Shown piece after piece: positions 5,951 to 7,764 of a stretch of 7,764 bases of DNA. Location: NCBI GenBank assembly GCA_934662925.1, contig CAKUKL010000061.1, positions 1 to 7,764 on the forward strand, read 5' to 3'. The stretch comes from an uncultured Oscillospiraceae bacterium (GTDB taxonomy: Bacteria > Bacillota > Clostridia > Oscillospirales > Oscillospiraceae). Every line of letters starts with the position of its first letter. The stretch's first letter is position 1. The notes under the pieces are model-generated. The model had not been told where the DNA came from. It searched no databases and worked only from the letters and a program-made list of their open reading frames with translations. The position numbers and the translations under genes were made by a program.

Positions 5951-7486
5951 TCACACCTCCCAATAGATCACGCCGTCCTCCAGCTGGGCCACTTCCTCCC
6001 GGACGGCCTGCGCCAAAGCCCGGGCGGCGGCATCGGCCCGCAGCTTTCCGTACAGGCCCAGCAGCTGGATGGTGCACAGCGGCGTCATGGCCACCAGCGC
6101 CACGATGCCGAAGGCGTCGGTGAGCACGTCGCCCCCCAGCGCCTCGCAGGCGCCCATGGCCAGCGGCAGCAGGAACGTGGTGGTCATGGGTCCGGAGGCC
6201 ACGCCGCCGGAGTCGAAGGCCACGCCGGTGAACATCTGGGGCACGAAAAAGGTCATGATCAGCGCCACGGCGTACCCCGGCACTAAAAACCACATGATGG
6301 AGATCCCCGTGAGGATGCGCACCATGGCAAGGCCCACGGACAGGGCGATGCCCACGGACAGGGACAGGTTGATGGCCCGCTGGGTGATGGAGCCGTTGGA
6401 GATCTCCTCCACCTGATGGGCCAGCACCCGCACCGCGGGCTCCGCCCGGACGATGAAGTAGCCCACCAGCGCCCCGATGGGCACCAGCATCCACTTGAGC
6501 CGCCCGGCGGCGATGGTGGCGCCGATGGTGGCGCCCGCGGGCATGAAGCCCACGTTCACGCCCACAAGGAACAGCACCAGCCCCACATATGTATAGACAA
6601 GGCCCACCGCCATACGGCCCAGCTGGTGCCGCTGGAACCGGCGGCACAGGAGCTGGAACAGGCCGAAGAGCACCACGATGGGCAGCAGGGCCACCGCCAC
6701 CTCGCCCACGTAGACGGGCAGCTCCTCCACGAACACCTGGGCGGCGTCCCGGGTGGTGGCCACGTCGGGGATGGACACCGGGGTGTAGGCCGCATCCAGA
6801 TCGGGCATGACGATGCCCAGGATCATCACCGCCAGAATGGGGCCGATGGAGCACAGCGAGATGAGGCCGAAGGAGTCGCTGCTGGAGTTTTTATCGCTTC
6901 GGATGGCCGCCATGCCGATACCGAGGGCCATGATAAAAGGCACGGTGATGGGGCCGGTGGTGACGCCGCCGGAGTCAAAGGCGGCGGGCACGAAGCTGTC
7001 CGGCACAAAAATGGACAGGATGAACACGATGGCGTAGAAAAACACCAGCGTGTACGACAGTGGGATGTTCAGCAGCATGCGCACCTGCGCCACTACCAGA
7101 AAGAATCCCACCCCCAGCGCCACCGCCAGAATGAGGGTCAGATTGGGGACGGTGGGCAGCTGCTCGGCCAGCACCTGAAGATCCGGCTCTGCCACCGTCA
7201 CCACCACGCCCAGCACAAAGCACACCAGAATGGGCAGGCCGATGCGCTTGGCCTTGCTGATCTCCACGCCGATGCCGTCTCCCATGGGGATCATGGACAT
7301 ATCCACCCCGAGGGTGAAAAAGCCCATGCCCAGCACCAGCAGCAGCGCCCCGAACAGGAACAGCACCATGGTGCCCGGCGTCAGCGGCGCGATGGTGACG
7401 CTGATGACCAGCACGATGGCCGTGATAGGCAGCACCGACGCCAACGATTCGTTGATTTTTTCCACAAGCAGTTTGTTATGCCGCAA
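5951..7486 (-). CDS. DUF1538 family polytopic membrane protein (two tandem DUF1538 units)
   Basis: 511 residues with about 12-14 hydrophobic segments (approximately 17-35, 41-60, 83-98, 116-135, 141-161, 180-195, 207-227, 260-280, 293-313, 330-347, 370-392, 397-416, 430-447, 455-476). Two homologous units are visible: 'GVDMSMIPMGDGIG' (60-73) against 'GVNVGFMPAGATIG' (309-322), 'AEPDLQVLAEQ' (99-109) against 'AEPAVRVLAHQ' (348-358), and 'FDSGGVTTGPIT' (170-181) against 'FDSGGVASGPMT' (424-435). The paired AEP and FDSGG(V)xxGP motifs are hallmarks of DUF1538 proteins, whose function is unknown. A short charged N-terminus and a soluble tail (about 480-511) are expected. The start is TTG (7484-7486), chosen because a full AAGGAGG sits seven bases upstream and no better start is nearby. 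The gene is first in a two-gene operon with the PII-like protein. Transport of a small solute or ion is a plausible inference; the substrate cannot be read from the sequence. Confidence 0.88.
   Translation of the reverse strand: MRHNKLLVEKINESLASVLPITAIVLVISVTIAPLTPGTMVLFLFGALLLVLGMGFFTLGVDMSMIPMGDGIGVEISKAKRIGLPILVCFVLGVVVTVAEPDLQVLAEQLPTVPNLTLILAVALGVGFFLVVAQVRMLLNIPLSYTLVFFYAIVFILSIFVPDSFVPAAFDSGGVTTGPITVPFIMALGIGMAAIRSDKNSSSDSFGLISLCSIGPILAVMILGIVMPDLDAAYTPVSIPDVATTRDAAQVFVEELPVYVGEVAVALLPIVVLFGLFQLLCRRFQRHQLGRMAVGLVYTYVGLVLFLVGVNVGFMPAGATIGATIAAGRLKWMLVPIGALVGYFIVRAEPAVRVLAHQVEEISNGSITQRAINLSLSVGIALSVGLAMVRILTGISIMWFLVPGYAVALIMTFFVPQMFTGVAFDSGGVASGPMTTTFLLPLAMGACEALGGDVLTDAFGIVALVAMTPLCTIQLLGLYGKLRADAAARALAQAVREEVAQLEDGVIYWEV
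5955..5961 (-). promoter_or_regulatory. Ribosome binding site of the PII-like gene, inside the DUF1538 gene end
   Basis: GGGAGGT on the minus strand, eight bases before the ATG. It overlaps the final Glu-Val codons of the DUF1538 gene and lies next to that gene's TGA, an arrangement that usually couples translation of the second gene to the first and keeps the two proteins in fixed ratio. Confidence 0.8.
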
Positions 7487-7493
7487 TAGAGGA

Positions 7494-7500
7494 CCTCCTT
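7494..7500 (-). promoter_or_regulatory. Ribosome binding site deciding the TTG start of the DUF1538 gene
   Basis: AAGGAGG on the minus strand, seven bases before TTG at 7486-7484. The near-perfect match to the 16S anti-Shine-Dalgarno and ideal spacing justify the non-ATG start. Confidence 0.85.
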
Positions 7501-7506
7501 CCGGAT

Positions 7507-7532
7507 GGGCGGCGGGACAGGCTTTGCCGCCC
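7507..7532 (-). promoter_or_regulatory. Leader hairpin just upstream of the DUF1538 ribosome binding site
   Basis: GGGCGGC (7507-7513) and GCCGCCC (7526-7532) form a seven-base GC-only stem with a 12-base loop in the predicted 5' leader, ending six bases before the AAGGAGG. It could influence translation initiation or RNA stability. On the plus strand it is followed by TTTT, so it could alternatively act as a weak plus-strand terminator. No known riboswitch class is recognised. Confidence 0.4.
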
Positions 7533-7556
7533 TTTTACCATTTTCTTTCTGTTCCT

Positions 7557-7585
7557 ATCATACCGTATTTTTGTTTTCCCAGCAA
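7557..7585 (-). promoter_or_regulatory. Putative sigma-A promoter of the DUF1538/PII-like operon
   Basis: On the minus strand TATGAT (complement of 7557-7562, five of six to TATAAT) lies 17 bases from TTGCTG (complement of 7580-7585, three of six to TTGACA), in an AT-rich patch that stands out from the GC-rich surroundings. Transcription would begin near 7550, leaving a leader of about 60 bases. The -35 is weak, suggesting activation or low basal expression. Confidence 0.5.
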
Positions 7586-7596
7586 CAAAAAGTTGC
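7582..7596. promoter_or_regulatory. Small dyad overlapping the -35 region, possible operator
   Basis: GCAAC (7582-7586), five A residues, GTTGC (7592-7596): a perfect 5-5-5 inverted repeat that overlaps most of the proposed -35 hexamer. Its size and position fit a transcription factor site, but no factor is encoded in the window and such a short dyad can arise by chance. Confidence 0.3.
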
Positions 7597-7710
7597 AAAA
7601 TCTTGACAAAAGGAAAGGGTTGAACAACCTCGCGGCGCTTTGCCGCCCCAGCGGCGAAAGAGATAAAATCCGTTTTCCGCCGGAAAAGGCCCGGCATTTT
7701 TCGACGTTTT

Positions 7711-7756
7711 AAAAAAGGCCCGGCGGGCAGGGTCGTCCTTCCTGTCCGCCGGGCCT
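7711..7756 (-). terminator. Rho-independent terminator of a minus-strand gene beyond the right edge
   Basis: A 16-base stem (7716-7731 with 7741-7756, one G-T pair) with the loop GTCGTCCTT. On the minus strand it is followed by TTTTTT (complement of 7711-7716) and no T-tract follows on the plus strand, so it ends transcription coming from the right. It insulates the DUF1538 operon, supporting an independent promoter in 7487-7710. Confidence 0.8.
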
Positions 7757-7764
7757 CTCTGCCC

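Noticed and set aside
5287..6123. 278-codon plus-strand frame opposite the PII-like gene
   Set aside because: Antisense to a gene with recognisable PII-like features; low-complexity Pro/Arg/His-rich product and it runs into the DUF1538 gene.
6416..7489. 357-codon open frame on the plus strand opposite the DUF1538 gene
   Set aside because: His/Gln/Gly-rich antisense product with no ribosome binding site or motif, while the minus strand encodes a membrane protein with duplicated motifs and a perfect Shine-Dalgarno.
7603..7608. Perfect TTGACA on the plus strand
   Set aside because: At 16-18 bases downstream there is no -10-like hexamer and no plus-strand gene follows before the edge; AT-rich chance match.
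7476..7697. Small minus-strand frame of 73 codons upstream of and overlapping the DUF1538 start
   Set aside because: It spans the predicted promoter and leader, lacks a good ribosome binding site and resembles no family; its end overlaps the real start.
1..7764. Mobile elements, CRISPR arrays, tRNA or rRNA genes
   Set aside because: No transposase or integrase motifs, terminal inverted repeats, regularly spaced direct repeats, or tRNA/rRNA-like sequences were found by reading both strands.

Overview
The window looks like chromosomal DNA from a GC-rich, Gram-positive member of the Clostridia, most likely a gut-type Oscillospiraceae (Oscillibacter / Flavonifractor / Lawsonibacter-like). The grounds are strong AAGGAGG-type ribosome binding sites, codons ending mostly in C or G, a giant lactocepin-like secreted protease with dockerin and Big_2 modules, and a DUF1538 plus PII-like gene pair. 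The lineage is inferred from gene style, not from a marker gene.

Left two thirds (1-5064, + strand): the C-terminal part of one very large extracellular subtilisin-type (S8) serine protease whose catalytic domain lies left of the window. The reading frame breaks once, near 905-914, so it appears as two ORFs (2-928 and 970-5064). Joined, the order is: end of an Fn3-like domain, a two-repeat dockerin-like insert, the rest of the Fn3-like domain with its S8-typical landmarks, a domain that follows a 'VDTEAPEL' linker, and then a tail of four beta-propeller-like segments separated by three Big_2 (bacterial Ig-like) domains. The protein stops at the end of the fourth propeller with no visible C-terminal cell-wall anchor.

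Middle (5065-5268): a convergent intergenic gap with two strong hairpin terminators, one mainly for the protease gene and one for the operon arriving from the right.

Right third (5269-7486, - strand): a two-gene operon. The first gene encodes a 511-residue polytopic membrane protein with two DUF1538 units. The second, only 4 bases downstream and apparently translationally coupled, encodes a 225-residue protein made of two PII-like halves. A reasonable hypothesis is an integral membrane transporter or channel of unknown substrate controlled by a dedicated PII-like partner. This pair is the most plausible under-described system in the window.

Right edge (7487-7764): no gene is seen. It holds the likely operon promoter with a small dyad on its -35 side, a leader hairpin just upstream of the ribosome binding site, and a strong minus-strand terminator for a gene lying beyond the right edge.
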